From Kiritimatiellia bacterium (lineage in GTDB: Bacteria > Verrucomicrobiota > Kiritimatiellia > CAIQIC01 > Lenti-01): a stretch of 32,434 nt of DNA. Of this stretch, positions 25,101 to 31,612 are shown in pieces. Within the stretch, counting starts at the first letter, position 1. Each line of letters opens with the position of its first letter. A program made the translations under genes and the position numbers. The DNA lies in assembly GCA_017540905.1 (NCBI GenBank), contig JAFYAC010000087.1, positions 1 through 32,434 of the forward strand, read 5' to 3'. The notes under the pieces were generated by a model. It was not told where the DNA came from. It worked only from the letters and a program-made list of their open reading frames with translations, and made no database searches.

Positions 25101-28100
25101 GGAAGGCGACGAGGCCCGCCTGGCCCCCGATGCCGCCGCTTCCGTCCGAACCCGCACCGATGTCCGAGAGCGACCATCCCTTCGCCACGACCGTACCGCC
25201 CGAGATGAGGATGGTGCCCATCGTGCCGTCGAACGCCGGGCCGATGCCTGGAGCGCGTCCTCCGCCCTCCGCCTCGATCCGCCCGCCGAGGATCGCGACC
25301 GCCCCGCCCCGGCAGCCCGAGCCGAAGCCGATGCCCGCGCCCTGCCACGAGCCGCGGGCTTGGATTGTTCCGCCGAAGATTTCGACCGTCCCGTTCTGCC
25401 CGTCGCGCCCCATGCCGATGCCGGTCGTCTCGTCCTGCGGGCTCTTGGGGACGGTGACCGTGCCGTCCTTGATGCGCACCGTGACGCTCTCGCCGCCGCA
25501 ACCGCCGCCGATGCCCGCGCCGCCCCGGCCGGCCGTGGCCGTGACGGTGCCGCCGTGGATGTTGACGTCCCCCCCGCGGCCCGAACTCCCGCCGCCGATG
25601 CCTGCGCCGAAGTCGAACCCCTGGTCGCCGTCCCGGAAGGAGACGGCCTCCACCGTGGTGCCCGAATTCGTGATCGTGATCGTGCCCGCCCCGCCGCCGG
25701 GGCCGCCGCCGATGCCCGCGCCGCCCTGGGACCCGGTCGCGAAAACCGTGCCGCCCTCGATGGTGATCGTCCCCGCCGCGGCCCCGGTGTTGCCGCCGAT
25801 GCCCGCCGCGCTGCGCCAGGCCGTCGCCGAAATCGGCGCCCCGCCGTCCTTGATGGTGAGGGAGGCGTTGTTCGACGCGCAGACCGCGATGCCCGCCCAG
25901 CCCCATCCCGAAATGAACGTGTTCGTGCCATCCCCCGCTCCCTGCAACTCGACCTTGGCGCCGTTTCCGCCGATGGCGAACGCGGCGCGGTCGTGCGGAT
26001 GCAGGTAGAGGTTGCTCGCCGTGACGCGGCAGCCCGTCAGCGCCGTCACGCCGTACACCTCCGAGGTGCCGGACAAGGTGTAGTGCAGGGGGAGGGTGAG
26101 GAACACGGAGTTCCCGCCGTCGCACCACCAGCCGTCGCCTCCGAGGTAGGCCACGTCCCGGCCGTTGACGGTCAGCCCGACGGGCACGAAGACGTTCGCC
26201 ACCGTGTCCGCCCCGGCCACCCGCGCCACGTATTCCACCGCGCTGCCGCCGTCCACCGCGACCGTGAAGCTGTAGACGCCGTCCGGGAACCAGAAGTAGA
26301 TTTTGCCGTTCTCGTCGGCCCAGATGTCATGGAAGCCGTAGCGGTAAATGTCGGTGGGTCCCACGGGGGTGGTGAAGGCGGTCAACTCGCCCCCCGGCGG
26401 CAGCCCGCCGACCTCCACGCGCCAGACGCGCGCGCCGCCGAGGCCCGTCGGGGCGTTGGTCACGGCGGCGGAGGCCACCGCCACCGAGCCGCCCGTGAAG
26501 CTGACCGGCCCGCCCTGGGAGTGCGAACCGTAGCCCAACCCCACGTCGAAGGGCGCACCGTTCCCGCCTTTGGGGACGACCGTGCCGCCGGTGACGGTGA
26601 CGGTCGCATTCTCGCCGTTGGAGCCGCCGCCGAGCCCCGGTGCGTAGTTGCCGCCCGTCGCATGGACCAGGCCGCCCGAAATCGCGATCGTCCCGCCCGC
26701 CCCGATGTTCCCGCCGCCGATGCCCGCGGCGTCGCCCCCGCCCTGGGCCGTGACGGTGCCGCCCGCGATGGTGCAGCTGCCGCCGGAGCGGTTCATCCCG
26801 CCGCCGAGGCCCGCCGCGCCGAAGCCGGCCGTCGCCGTCACCGTGCCGTTCGAGATGACGATCGTCCCGCCGTTCCCGTAGCTGCCGCCGCCGATGCCCG
26901 CGCCGCCGTCCGCCCCGCCCTGCGCCGTCACGGTGCCGCCCAGGATGGTGCAGCTGACGGCCGCGCCCTGGTGGCCGCCGCCGATGCCCGCGCCGTATTT
27001 GCCGCCGGTGGCCGCCACCTCGCCGCCCGAGATGACGATCGTCCCGCCGGTGCCCTCGTAGCTGCCGCCGCCGATGCCCGCGCCGCCGCTCGCCCCACCC
27101 TGCGCCGTCACCTTCCCGCCCGCGATGGTGCAGCTCCCGCCCGAGCCCCCGCGTTCGCCGGGGGTGCCGCCGCCGCCGATGCCCGCCGCGCTCCATCCGC
27201 CGGTCGCCGAGACCGTGCCGTTCGAGACCGTGACCGACCCCGACGTCTCCGCCCGGGCGCCGCCGATGCCCGCGCCGTAGTCGCCGCCGGCCGCCGCGAG
27301 CGCCCCGTCGCCGTCGATGGCCAGCGAGCCGGCGGCCGGCACCCGGATGCCCGCCGCGTTGGCGCCGCCCCGGAGCGCGTTCGTCCCCGCAAGCGTCAGC
27401 GCGACGCTGCGGCCCCCCTCGAGCGCGAAGGCGGACACCCCGTTCGCGGCGCTTGCGTCGAACAGCGCGTTCGAGAGCGTTACCGCGCAATCCGCCGCCG
27501 CCACCAGCCCCACGTTCGAGATCGACCCCGACACCGTGAACGGCCCCGGCCCCGACAGCTCCAGGCGGCTTCCCAGGTCGTACGTCCACCCCTCGCCCGA
27601 CAGCGCCGCGATATCCACCCCGTTGACCTCCAGCCCCGACACCCACGGCACCGCCACCGTCCCCGCGTCCGCCACCTCCGCGCGGTAGACCGTGCCCGCC
27701 GCCGCGAACACGTGGGCCCCGTTCGCGAGCCACAGATACACCCGTCCCTGCGCGTCCGGGTAGATATCGTTCGTCCCGTAGCCCGCGGGGAGCGCCCGGA
27801 ACGCCACCGGCGCATTCGTGTCCGTCCCCTCCGGCAGCGGCACCGTCACCGGCCAGACCGTCTGGCTGGCCCGGTTCGTCGCCGCCGGCACCACGTCCGC
27901 CGCGCCCGCCGCCACGCTCCCGCCCGTGAACGCCACCCCGCACGTCGCCCCGTACGATTGCGACCGCCCGAAGCCCACCAGGTTCCCCGGATCCGTCCCC
28001 CGCACCGCCGGCACCACCGTGCCGCCCGTGATCGAAATCTCCAGCCCCGTCGATGCCGACGCCCCGCCGATGCCCGCCCCGCCGTCGTTTCCGCCCGTCG

Positions 28101-30357
28101 CCCACACCCGTCCCCCCGTGATGCTCACCCGGCAATCCCGCGAAAGCCCCGACAGCCCGATGCCCGCCCCGTCCTGGCGGCCCGCCGCCACCACCGTCCC
28201 GCCCGAAATCTCCACCACCGTCCCCACGCTCGCCCGGCCGCCGCCGATGCCCGCGGCGGACGTCCCGTAGCCCGTCGCCACCTCGCCGCCCGAAATCCGC
28301 ACCACCGCGTTCGTCCCGCGCCCGCCGCCGCCGATGCACGCCGCCTGGTAGCCGCCCGCCGACAGGATCCGCCCGCCCGAAACGACCACCTCCGGCCCCG
28401 TGCTGGCCTCCCCGCCGCCGATGCCGGCGCCCCATGACCCGCCATCCGCCTGCTCCACCAGCGCCCCGTCCTCCACCGAAACCGCCCCCCCCTGGCCGTA
28501 TTTCCCCGACCCGATGGCCGCCCCGGACGCCCCCCCGTAGGCCGCGACCGTCCCCCCCGCCAGCGCGATCGACCCCGCCCCTTGCCCGTTGCCCCCGCCG
28601 ATGCCCGCCGCGTTGTTTCCGCCCCGCGCTTCCAGCCGCCCCGCGTTGGGCTCCTGCCCCTCCGCATCCACGATCCGCAGCGACCGCCCGTCCCCGACCT
28701 GCACCCCCGCCGCCCCGCTGCCGCCCCGGAGCACGTTCGTCCCCGCCAGCGCCAGCGTCGCCGAGACCCCCGATCCGAGCTCCAGCGCGGCCGCCCCGTC
28801 CACCCCGCGAACGTCCAGCGAGAGGTTGCTCACGGCCACCGTGCACGACGCCGCCACCCGCACGTACAACCCCGACGCCGCCCCCGTCAGCGCAAACGGC
28901 CCGCTCCCCGACAGCTCCACCAGATGCGCCCCGTCGTACGACCACCCCGGCCCCGCGCCCATCGCCACGTCATCCCCGTTCACCAACAGCCCCATGCCGT
29001 CCTGCGCCGCCGTCTCCACCGCCGCCCCGTCGACCACCGCCGCCACGTACCGCACCTCGCCGCCCGACACCGCCTTGAACCGGTACGACCCGTCCGGCAG
29101 CCAGAGATACACCTTCCCGTCCCCGTCCGCCACGATCCCCTCCGTCCCGTACCCCGCCAGCAGCCCCGCGATCCCCGTCACCGGCTCGTCCGCCGCGAAC
29201 CCCGAAACCGCCACCCGCCACACCGCCGCCCCCGCCGTATTCACCGGCGCCTCGCGGATTTCATCCGCCACCGTCCCGACCGACCCGCCCGACAACGTCA
29301 CCCGGTACTCGCAGCTGTCCGAGGACCCCGGGCCGATGTTCCAGCCGTATCCGCCGGCCACGGGGCGCACCGTCCCGCCCGAGATGGCGATGGCGGCCGT
29401 GCTCCCGTAACCCGTCGTATTCCCGCCCCCGCCGATGCCCGCCCCGTCCCCGGTCCCCTTCGCCACCACCAACCCGCCCCGGATCGAGACATCGCACCCC
29501 ACCGTGCGGTATCCCCCGCCGATGCCCGCCGAATTCCCCCCGCCGGTCGCCGTCACCGTCCCGCCCGAAATCACCACCGACCCGCCGCGCACCGCGGTCG
29601 TCCCGCTGCCGATGCCCGCCCCGCCCTCGCCCCAGCCCGACCCGCCGGTCGCCGACACCGTCCCGCCCGAAATCGTGACATCCCCCGCCTTGCCTTGGTA
29701 CCCCCCGCCGATGCCCGCCCCGTAGGAGACCCCCGTCGCCGACACAGTCCCGCCCGAAATCGCAACCGTCCCCCCATTGCCCTTGTACCCCCCGCCGATG
29801 CCCGCGCTGGAGGCCCCCGCCTGCGCCGTGACCCTCCCCCCCTCGATCGTGACGCTCCCCGCGTTCGTGTACGCCCCGGCGCCGATGCCCGCGCCCCAGC
29901 TACCGCCCGTCGCCGTCAGCGCCCCGTCGCCCCGGATCGTGATCGACCGCCCCTCCAGCACCCCCAGCCCCGCGCAGTCGCCGCCGCCCGAGAACGAATT
30001 CGTCCCGGCCAGCTCCAGCACCGGCGAATACCCGTTGTAGACCGACACCGGCGTCCCGCCCGACAGCGTCAGGTTGCTGGCGACCATCGTGCAATTCGCC
30101 ATGATGACGATCCGCACGCTGCCGCCGGACGCCGTCCCGTCCACGACATACGTCATCCCGTTCCGCTGGAGGATCACCTCCTCCCCGTTGCGCGACCACC
30201 CGTCCCCGCTCCCGGCCGAAACGTCGGTCCCGTTGACCCGCACCCCGGCATCCTGGGCCCAGGCCACACCCCCGCCCGCCGCCGCGAAGGCCCAAAGCGC
30301 GGCCCCCGCCGCCCACGCCGCGACCCACCGTCCAAACCGATTGTTCGTGCAACTCAT
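16123..30357 (-). CDS. Giant exported repeat protein, eleven beta-solenoid-like modules (4744 aa)
   Basis: A signal peptide (residues 1-35, ending AWAQ) is followed by eleven modules. Each opens with V-(N/D)-G-x-D-V followed by G-x-G-W-x-Y; the starts are near residues 37, 456, 907, 1391, 1847, 2607, 3069, 3481, 3862, 4124 and 4338. Each has a core of ISGGTVTATGG-AGIGGG repeats and closes with a linker GYGT-x2-I-x-AD-x2-G-x-(V/I)-YLWLPDG. Lengths run from about 210 to 760 residues; module 5 is the largest. A distinct C-terminal domain of about 100 residues ends SIRFYFLETAP. The Gly/Val/Thr/Ser-rich short repeats suggest a right-handed beta-helix, as in surface carbohydrate-binding or adhesin-like proteins. 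No autotransporter barrel, sortase motif or PEP-CTERM tail is visible, so anchoring is unknown. ATG 30357 follows GGAGTAA by 7 nt. It appears monocistronic. Confidence 0.9.
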   Translation of the reverse strand: MSCTNNRFGRWVAAWAAGAALWAFAAAGGGVAWAQDAGVRVNGTDVSAGSGDGWSRNGEEVILQRNGMTYVVDGTASGGSVRIVIMANCTMVASNLTLSGGTPVSVYNGYSPVLELAGTNSFSGGGDCAGLGVLEGRSITIRGDGALTATGGSWGAGIGAGAYTNAGSVTIEGGRVTAQAGASSAGIGGGYKGNGGTVAISGGTVSATGVSYGAGIGGGYQGKAGDVTISGGTVSATGGSGWGEGGAGIGSGTTAVRGGSVVISGGTVTATGGGNSAGIGGGYRTVGCDVSIRGGLVVAKGTGDGAGIGGGGNTTGYGSTAAIAISGGTVRPVAGGYGWNIGPGSSDSCEYRVTLSGGSVGTVADEIREAPVNTAGAAVWRVAVSGFAADEPVTGIAGLLAGYGTEGIVADGDGKVYLWLPDGSYRFKAVSGGEVRYVAAVVDGAAVETAAQDGMGLLVNGDDVAMGAGPGWSYDGAHLVELSGSGPFALTGAASGLYVRVAASCTVAVSNLSLDVRGVDGAAALELGSGVSATLALAGTNVLRGGSGAAGVQVGDGRSLRIVDAEGQEPNAGRLEARGGNNAAGIGGGNGQGAGSIALAGGTVAAYGGASGAAIGSGKYGQGGAVSVEDGALVEQADGGSWGAGIGGGEASTGPEVVVSGGRILSAGGYQAACIGGGGRGTNAVVRISGGEVATGYGTSAAGIGGGRASVGTVVEISGGTVVAAGRQDGAGIGLSGLSRDCRVSITGGRVWATGGNDGGAGIGGASASTGLEISITGGTVVPAVRGTDPGNLVGFGRSQSYGATCGVAFTGGSVAAGAADVVPAATNRASQTVWPVTVPLPEGTDTNAPVAFRALPAGYGTNDIYPDAQGRVYLWLANGAHVFAAAGTVYRAEVADAGTVAVPWVSGLEVNGVDIAALSGEGWTYDLGSRLELSGPGPFTVSGSISNVGLVAAADCAVTLSNALFDASAANGVSAFALEGGRSVALTLAGTNALRGGANAAGIRVPAAGSLAIDGDGALAAAGGDYGAGIGGARAETSGSVTVSNGTVSATGGWSAAGIGGGGTPGERGGSGGSCTIAGGKVTAQGGASGGAGIGGGSYEGTGGTIVISGGEVAATGGKYGAGIGGGHQGAAVSCTILGGTVTAQGGADGGAGIGGGSYGNGGTIVISNGTVTATAGFGAAGLGGGMNRSGGSCTIAGGTVTAQGGGDAAGIGGGNIGAGGTIAISGGLVHATGGNYAPGLGGGSNGENATVTVTGGTVVPKGGNGAPFDVGLGYGSHSQGGPVSFTGGSVAVASAAVTNAPTGLGGARVWRVEVGGLPPGGELTAFTTPVGPTDIYRYGFHDIWADENGKIYFWFPDGVYSFTVAVDGGSAVEYVARVAGADTVANVFVPVGLTVNGRDVAYLGGDGWWCDGGNSVFLTLPLHYTLSGTSEVYGVTALTGCRVTASNLYLHPHDRAAFAIGGNGAKVELQGAGDGTNTFISGWGWAGIAVCASNNASLTIKDGGAPISATAWRSAAGIGGNTGAAAGTITIEGGTVFATGSQGGAGIGGGPGGGAGTITITNSGTTVEAVSFRDGDQGFDFGAGIGGGSSGRGGDVNIHGGTVTATAGRGGAGIGGGCGGESVTVRIKDGTVTVPKSPQDETTGIGMGRDGQNGTVEIFGGTIQARGSWQGAGIGFGSGCRGGAVAILGGRIEAEGGGRAPGIGPAFDGTMGTILISGGTVVAKGWSLSDIGAGSDGSGGIGGQAGLVAFQGGNILAGPTNVIPTPKNLDFTYVWAVDVQLETWDPDELVAFHNLPDGYGTNDLYPSESGLLRLWLPNGEYAFLANDTPYRATVSDAATTAEVWQTGFSVNGRDVAHFFGPGWNMDWATRRVSLTNEMDYAIAGTSTSFWVLADADCDVTVTDVTIDLTNAPYGPSAFKLESNRSVTLAIEGTNFFAAGENGSGVFLSTGEALTISGDGTLTARGGEYGAGIGSGPYSNSAGDITIAGGTVIAEGGNWSAGIGGGQNGAGGTITITGGNVTATGGEEGAGIGGGQDSAGGTIAISGDATVVTATGGGCAAGIGGGGDNATGTITITGGTVTANGGGGAAGIGGGIGGGSGGIAISAGTVAATGGANGPGIGNGSRGTGGSVTISGGDVTATGGSGGTGAGIGGGSYAPGGSIAVSGGTVVATGTGCGAGIGGGFQGAGGTITITGGTVTAKGGPGESSFGGGAGIGGGYDGDGGTIAISGDATVTATGGKFAAGIGGGERGTNGTVTITGGTVTAKGDAGGGAGIGGGDSGGGGTISISGDANVTATGGYCSAGIGGGATGAATVTISGDANVTATGGGLAAGIGGGERGTNGTVTVSGGTVTAQGGSNGAGIGSGKDGRNWTIAISGGAVMATGGTSAAGIGGGKDADQHAILIASGTVTAAGGGTYAPGIGSGDQGSQRTLGDTITIEGGVIRATGGANAADIGSSDFGRIGYVRVSGGTIYRTSGSPARIGGMSAMFGVPVTFTGGSIHAALDTVAFAPSNSTPAKVFPVELDIGVLTNKVSSMDISVVATNSGYSIRYSYGDQDMYTDENGKLVIWLPSSVNVYEIAVTMEDGTVRYFCIRVDEGGGIHVVDNLVVNGTFVIEGRDQSGSGWNYVNADKLLTLTGGTPNVQGVSTNGGHRIAIPAGGSSSVTLEALTLAAKSNQFWSAITVSNTCTLKVEGGTRTNWVAGRGKYAAGIEVASNAVVTFKGDGTLVARGGKGAAGVGSRGGVQPPGQIILESGHVAGWGGEQAAGIGGGLSSNLKTNDAIVVRGGILEGHGGAGAAGIGAGHGKSILVPDGALKVSGGSVWAYGNADKPSSGNIMGAQSWSDFVDSQGNTLSTTGDGTYKSTVITGGSVVPAGITNAAPRPVDAESNLLYRVLMGGFEPFAEVDVSCDDLPAGYSTDGIVADANGLVCIWLAATNKAHVVVAGGQYFTTPYPYTNTTVRPLYGHDTDFAADGGSDVPPGDLPPSDPSDTNILHRVTVPGLEPGAEVTLEIQAVTTNLVSTADSEGRYFFYVADGDYAFKANSLDYVVRVEGGPATAIRIDPSNPTGVTVDGTDVCAGLGPGWTYDFMASNLVFSSGAPVVSGSNTEGRVNVTVAADMTLTASGLTLNAARLKAAIAVSPGVAATLLLEGQNTLFGGREQPGVRVPAGASLEIAGDGALDATGGHYGAGIGGDATEMSGTVVISGGTVNATGGMYSAGIGGGGAEGAANGTVVVSGGTVTAHGGSTAAGIGGSKGGGTISVTGGTVVADTIGSAAGIGGGLGGTVDSITVSGGTVTATGGNSGAGIGGGPGGTVGAIAISGGIVTATGGSDGAGIGGGKVDLYGQGGTVDTIAISGGTVVAQGGSNAQDIGHERAEECGSTLFTGGSIHAMGESVAPIPSNGTARVWCVTVPGLAPDAAVTGIAGLPDYNTDGIVADAAGQIYLWLPDGTHLFEIDGVPYGAYVDGASATAERIVPYGVLVDGHDVSELSGEGWTYEWGIRRLVLSGDARVLSGTNTEGRVWVVLSNDMALTASDLVLAFTNLASASHPVIALAPGVSASLALEGSNSLHAIGMDAAVNVPSGTSLSISGDGSLLAEAANAGAAIGGNEKEAAGRIEIASGTVAARSWSGAGIGGGHRADGGEAAISGGTVTAISRFGAGIGGGSGDWAMSIPGGAGGKVEISGGLVSVSAGVPDGTGVGDSAGIGGGSFGAAAHITVTGGTVVFTDFGPAIAPPFAVGSGYFPDYAPLGPGTNVIAGGSVVVTNVAKMQGGATDAAGVTVWPVTFAGLAPGATVAFADFERDGAPAAYGTSGIVADAAGTVVLWLPNGTYTGTVDGTAFWAHVEDAPTTALLDLPTGVFVDGTDVQAASGDGWSYNFITGWLVVSNGDHVVSGSNTAGRVSVAVTNTTTLAVSNLTLAVGAETERPALVVRPNATATLRLHGENSLRGGKYNAAVEVPLYASLTVEGTGTLAATGGYHGAAIGGRSMNTCGRITLSGGTIFPVAGESAPAIGRGAQSYSGGFVHFTGGSVVVDRDAVVPAPSNTVGQAVWPVTVEGLTPVAPVALAVSPGSYGTDGIVADPAGKIVLWLPNGFYDLDVGGTAYVASVHDAGDTAEPAGDPVGVLADGIDLMYRHGANWTFTATNGELAVEGACTISGSNTARRIHLHLANDSRVTCSNLAITSGSTVVLDPGARATLRGIGFNSMKAVGDYAIWGGSGAQATIESGTFSFGGGYMSPRPVIRGGSVYGSVFGNEHATDGTRDVGRVTAGGFGAYAPVALEGLPDGYDVSEIHADASGNIYLWLPDGTYSFTADGTEYLVRVDGAYATAEPYTPRGVAVDGTDVGRLAGPGWFYDATAKQLTLTADCVLSGGTESGAVTVLVAADCAVTLSNLCLHPSSILGPPYIPVRLGDGIAATLHLAGSNTLWGAQFSAAVGVPAGTALTVGGDGILEARGGYGGAGIGGWNTNGCGAVAIQSGILQLSRGRGAACIGGGDGGDGGDIAISGGTLLLRQFTSSPVPYSIGRGADSTGANGTLAITGGSLGELAGSGSHALDLSLLGAAPTNAAGEPVYSVTVTGLASNAPVAFSDLPASYGTGSIVADAFGNVFLWLPDGDYTFTAGGATWDAAVAGGSTAAVRRAVAAPGGASPLSVVPSSLTYDPSSGAVTFTVTADTPEELDAALQKLTIRTRTSLLDDAPAATVPHTATRTRSGATATLTVPFDTGTSTPDSIRFYFLETAP

Positions 30358-30396
30358 CGTCAGTTACTCCATCTTCGCCCGCCACTCTACCCCCCT

Positions 30397-30412
30397 TCGC
30401 ACGCGCGTGCGA
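30397..30412. promoter_or_regulatory. Perfect palindrome 40 bp upstream of the giant gene
   Basis: TCGCACGCGCGTGCGA is a perfect 16-bp palindrome. On the minus strand it lies between an AT-rich stretch (TTTTGTGTATGTTTTAGC, a possible promoter core) and the ribosome site. It could be an operator or a 5'-leader hairpin. Confidence 0.4.
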
Positions 30413-30480
30413 GCTAAAACATACACAAAACCCGCAAAACCCACCCGCCCCGTCCCTCGCCGTCCCCCCCCTCTCCCCCC

Positions 30481-30540
30481 CGTCCCGTCCGTCCCGTTTG
30501 TCCCGTCCCACCCCCCTCCCACCCCCCTCCCACCCCCCAT
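30481..30540. repeat. GTCCC-rich simple repeat, copy 1
   Basis: CGTCCCGTCCGTCCCG followed by TTTGTCCCGTCCC and three CACCCCCCTCC units. A related tract is at 32141-32180 before the lipoprotein gene. Both lie roughly 75-185 bp upstream of a start codon, but in opposite orientation relative to the gene. Confidence 0.6.
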
Positions 30541-30600
30541 CCACCCCGCCGCCCCAAGCAGCCCCCCCACCTGCCCCCTCCGCCCCGCTCCCTGAAACAC

Positions 30601-30710
30601 TTCCGCGCCACTTCCGGAGGTGCGGCATCCTGCCGCGCCATGGCGTATGAAGCGCGGGAGGAACGCGCAAGAATCCCTCACGCCAAGTCCGCCAAGCCCG
30701 CCCAAGGAGC
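30601..30710. repeat. Composite hairpin plus CGCCAAGTCCGCCAAG repeat, copy 1
   Basis: Blocks are TTCCGCGCCACTTCCGGAGG, TGCGGCATCCTGCCGCGCCA, and GCGCAAGAATCCCTCACGCC followed by AAGTCCGCCAAGCCCGCC. The same blocks occur at 31058-31151 with one short gap. The hairpin is GTGCGGCATCCTGCCGCGCC. Confidence 0.7.
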
Positions 30711-30730
30711 TGGAGGACCGCTGAAGGACC

Positions 30731-30830
30731 GCGGATGCGCAGTCGGACCGCGGGCGGCCCGCCCGCGAAGCTTCCGAAAAGCGGAAACCAAGCGAAAAGC
30801 CCAATGTTTTCTGTAATCTCGCGCCCCGTT
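30731..30830 (+). repeat. CGGGCGGCCCGCCCGCG repeat, copy 1 of 3
   Basis: GCGGGCGGCCCGCCCGCGAA is followed by GCTTCCGAAAAGCGGAAACC, AAGCGAAAAGCCCAATGTTT and TCTGTAATCTCGCGCC. GCGGGCGGCCCGCCCGC and CTTCCGAAAAGCGGAAACC can both form hairpins. An adjoining GGTGCGACTTTCCAGTCGCG at 30843 is a variant hairpin. Confidence 0.7.
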
Positions 30831-30903
30831 GCTCACCCAAGAGGTGCGACTTTCCAGTCGCGCCCCACCGGCTGGAGAGCGGAAGGGATGCGGGAGGGAG
30901 GAC

Positions 30904-31011
30904 TGCGGCTGTGCCGTCGGGGCGCGGGCGGCCCGCCCGCGAAGCTTCCGAAAAGCGAAAACCAAGCGGAAATCCCAATGTTTTCTGCAATCTCACATCC
31001 AGCTGCGCGCC
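30904..31011 (+). repeat. CGGGCGGCCCGCCCGCG repeat, copy 2 of 3
   Basis: Same block order as copy 1: GCGGGCGGCCCGCCCGCGAA, CTTCCGAAAAGCGAAAACCA, CCCAATGTTTTCTGCAATCT, ending GCTGCGCGCC. Confidence 0.7.
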
Positions 31012-31057
31012 AGGACGCCGCCCCGCCTCCGAACGCCCGCGCTGCCCGTTCCCCAGC

Positions 31058-31151
31058 TTCCGCGCCACTTCCGGAGGTGCGGCATCCTGCCGCGCCATGG
31101 CGGATGTGGGGCGCAAGAATCCCTCACGCAAAGTCCGCCAAGGCCGCCAAG
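31058..31151. repeat. Composite hairpin plus CGCAAAGTCCGCCAAG repeat, copy 2
   Basis: Begins TTCCGCGCCACTTCCGGAGG and contains TGCGGCATCCTGCCGCGCCA, then GCGCAAGAATCCCTCACGCA and AAGTCCGCCAAGGCCGCCAA. Second copy of 30601-30710. Confidence 0.7.
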
Positions 31152-31180
31152 TGTGCGGGAGGGGAGCGAGAGGGAAGAAC

Positions 31181-31208
31181 TCACGCAGAGGCGCAGAGAC
31201 GCAGAGGG
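31181..31208. repeat. CACGCAGAGGCGCAGAG repeat
   Basis: TCACGCAGAGGCGCAGAGAC followed by GCAGAGGG. This is a (GCAGAG)n-type word set that I recall as a dispersed repeat in several unrelated bacterial phyla. It lies 30 bp after the related CACGCAAAGTCCGCC word in the preceding repeat. Confidence 0.5.
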
Positions 31209-31224
31209 CTTGCAGGACGCTTTT

Positions 31225-31315
31225 GCACAAAAGGGCAAAAAGGAAACAAAAGGGCGGCTGGAGTGCAGAAGGGGGTCCATCATTGAAAACCAAGAAAACC
31301 GCTTTGCGGACATGG
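31225..31315 (+). repeat. AAAAAGG...GGCTGGAGTGC...AAAACCGC repeat, copy 1
   Basis: Blocks AAAAAGGAAACAAAAGGGCG, GCTGGAGTGCAGAAGGGGG, ATTGAAAACCAAGAAAACCG and GCGGACATGG. An inverted copy is at 31846-31925. Confidence 0.65.
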
Positions 31316-31329
31316 AAAGCGGGAGGACG

Positions 31330-31435
31330 GCGGATGCATAGTCGGGCCGCGGGCGTCCCGCCCGCGAAGCTTCCGAAAAGCAAAAAACAAGCGAAAACAC
31401 CAATGCTTTTTGTAATCTCGCGCCAAGCTACGCGC
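31330..31435 (+). repeat. CGGGCGGCCCGCCCGCG repeat, copy 3 of 3
   Basis: Begins CGGATGCATAGTCGGGCCGC, like copy 1 (CGGATGCGCAGTCGGACCGC), then GGGCGTCCCGCCCGCGAAGC and TTCCGAAAAGCAAAAAACAA. It ends TGTAATCTCGCGCC, as copy 1 does, then GCTACGCGCC. Confidence 0.7.
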
Positions 31436-31570
31436 CTGGAAGCCCCCCTCCCGGACTTCCCGCGATGCTTCCTTACAAGCTTCCGCGCCCCTTCCGAATG
31501 CGAGCCCGAAAGCCGCCCCGCAAACTCGTCTCTCGTCACTCGCCAGAAGGCGCGCCACCGCATCTTGAAT

Positions 31571-31612
31571 GATTCGATGATTGGATTGACGCGATTGGAT
31601 TGATTTGATTGG
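31571..31612. repeat. Degenerate GATTG tract
   Basis: The stretch is built of GATT, GATTG and GATTTG words (GATTCGATGATTGGATTGAC, then GCGATTGGATTGATTTGATT). It looks like a low-complexity tract. No function is evident. Confidence 0.5.

Noticed and set aside
15514-28437. 4307-codon open frame on the plus strand
   Set aside because: It is the codon-aligned antisense of the giant minus-strand gene. Its translation is low-complexity Asp/Ala/Gly/Arg sequence with no start signal or domain, while the minus strand has a signal peptide and clear protein repeats.
19496-28945. Minus-strand open frames of 993, 1170 and 872 codons in other frames of the giant gene
   Set aside because: Arg/His-rich out-of-frame shadows of the repeat codons. 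They begin and end at no sensible signals.
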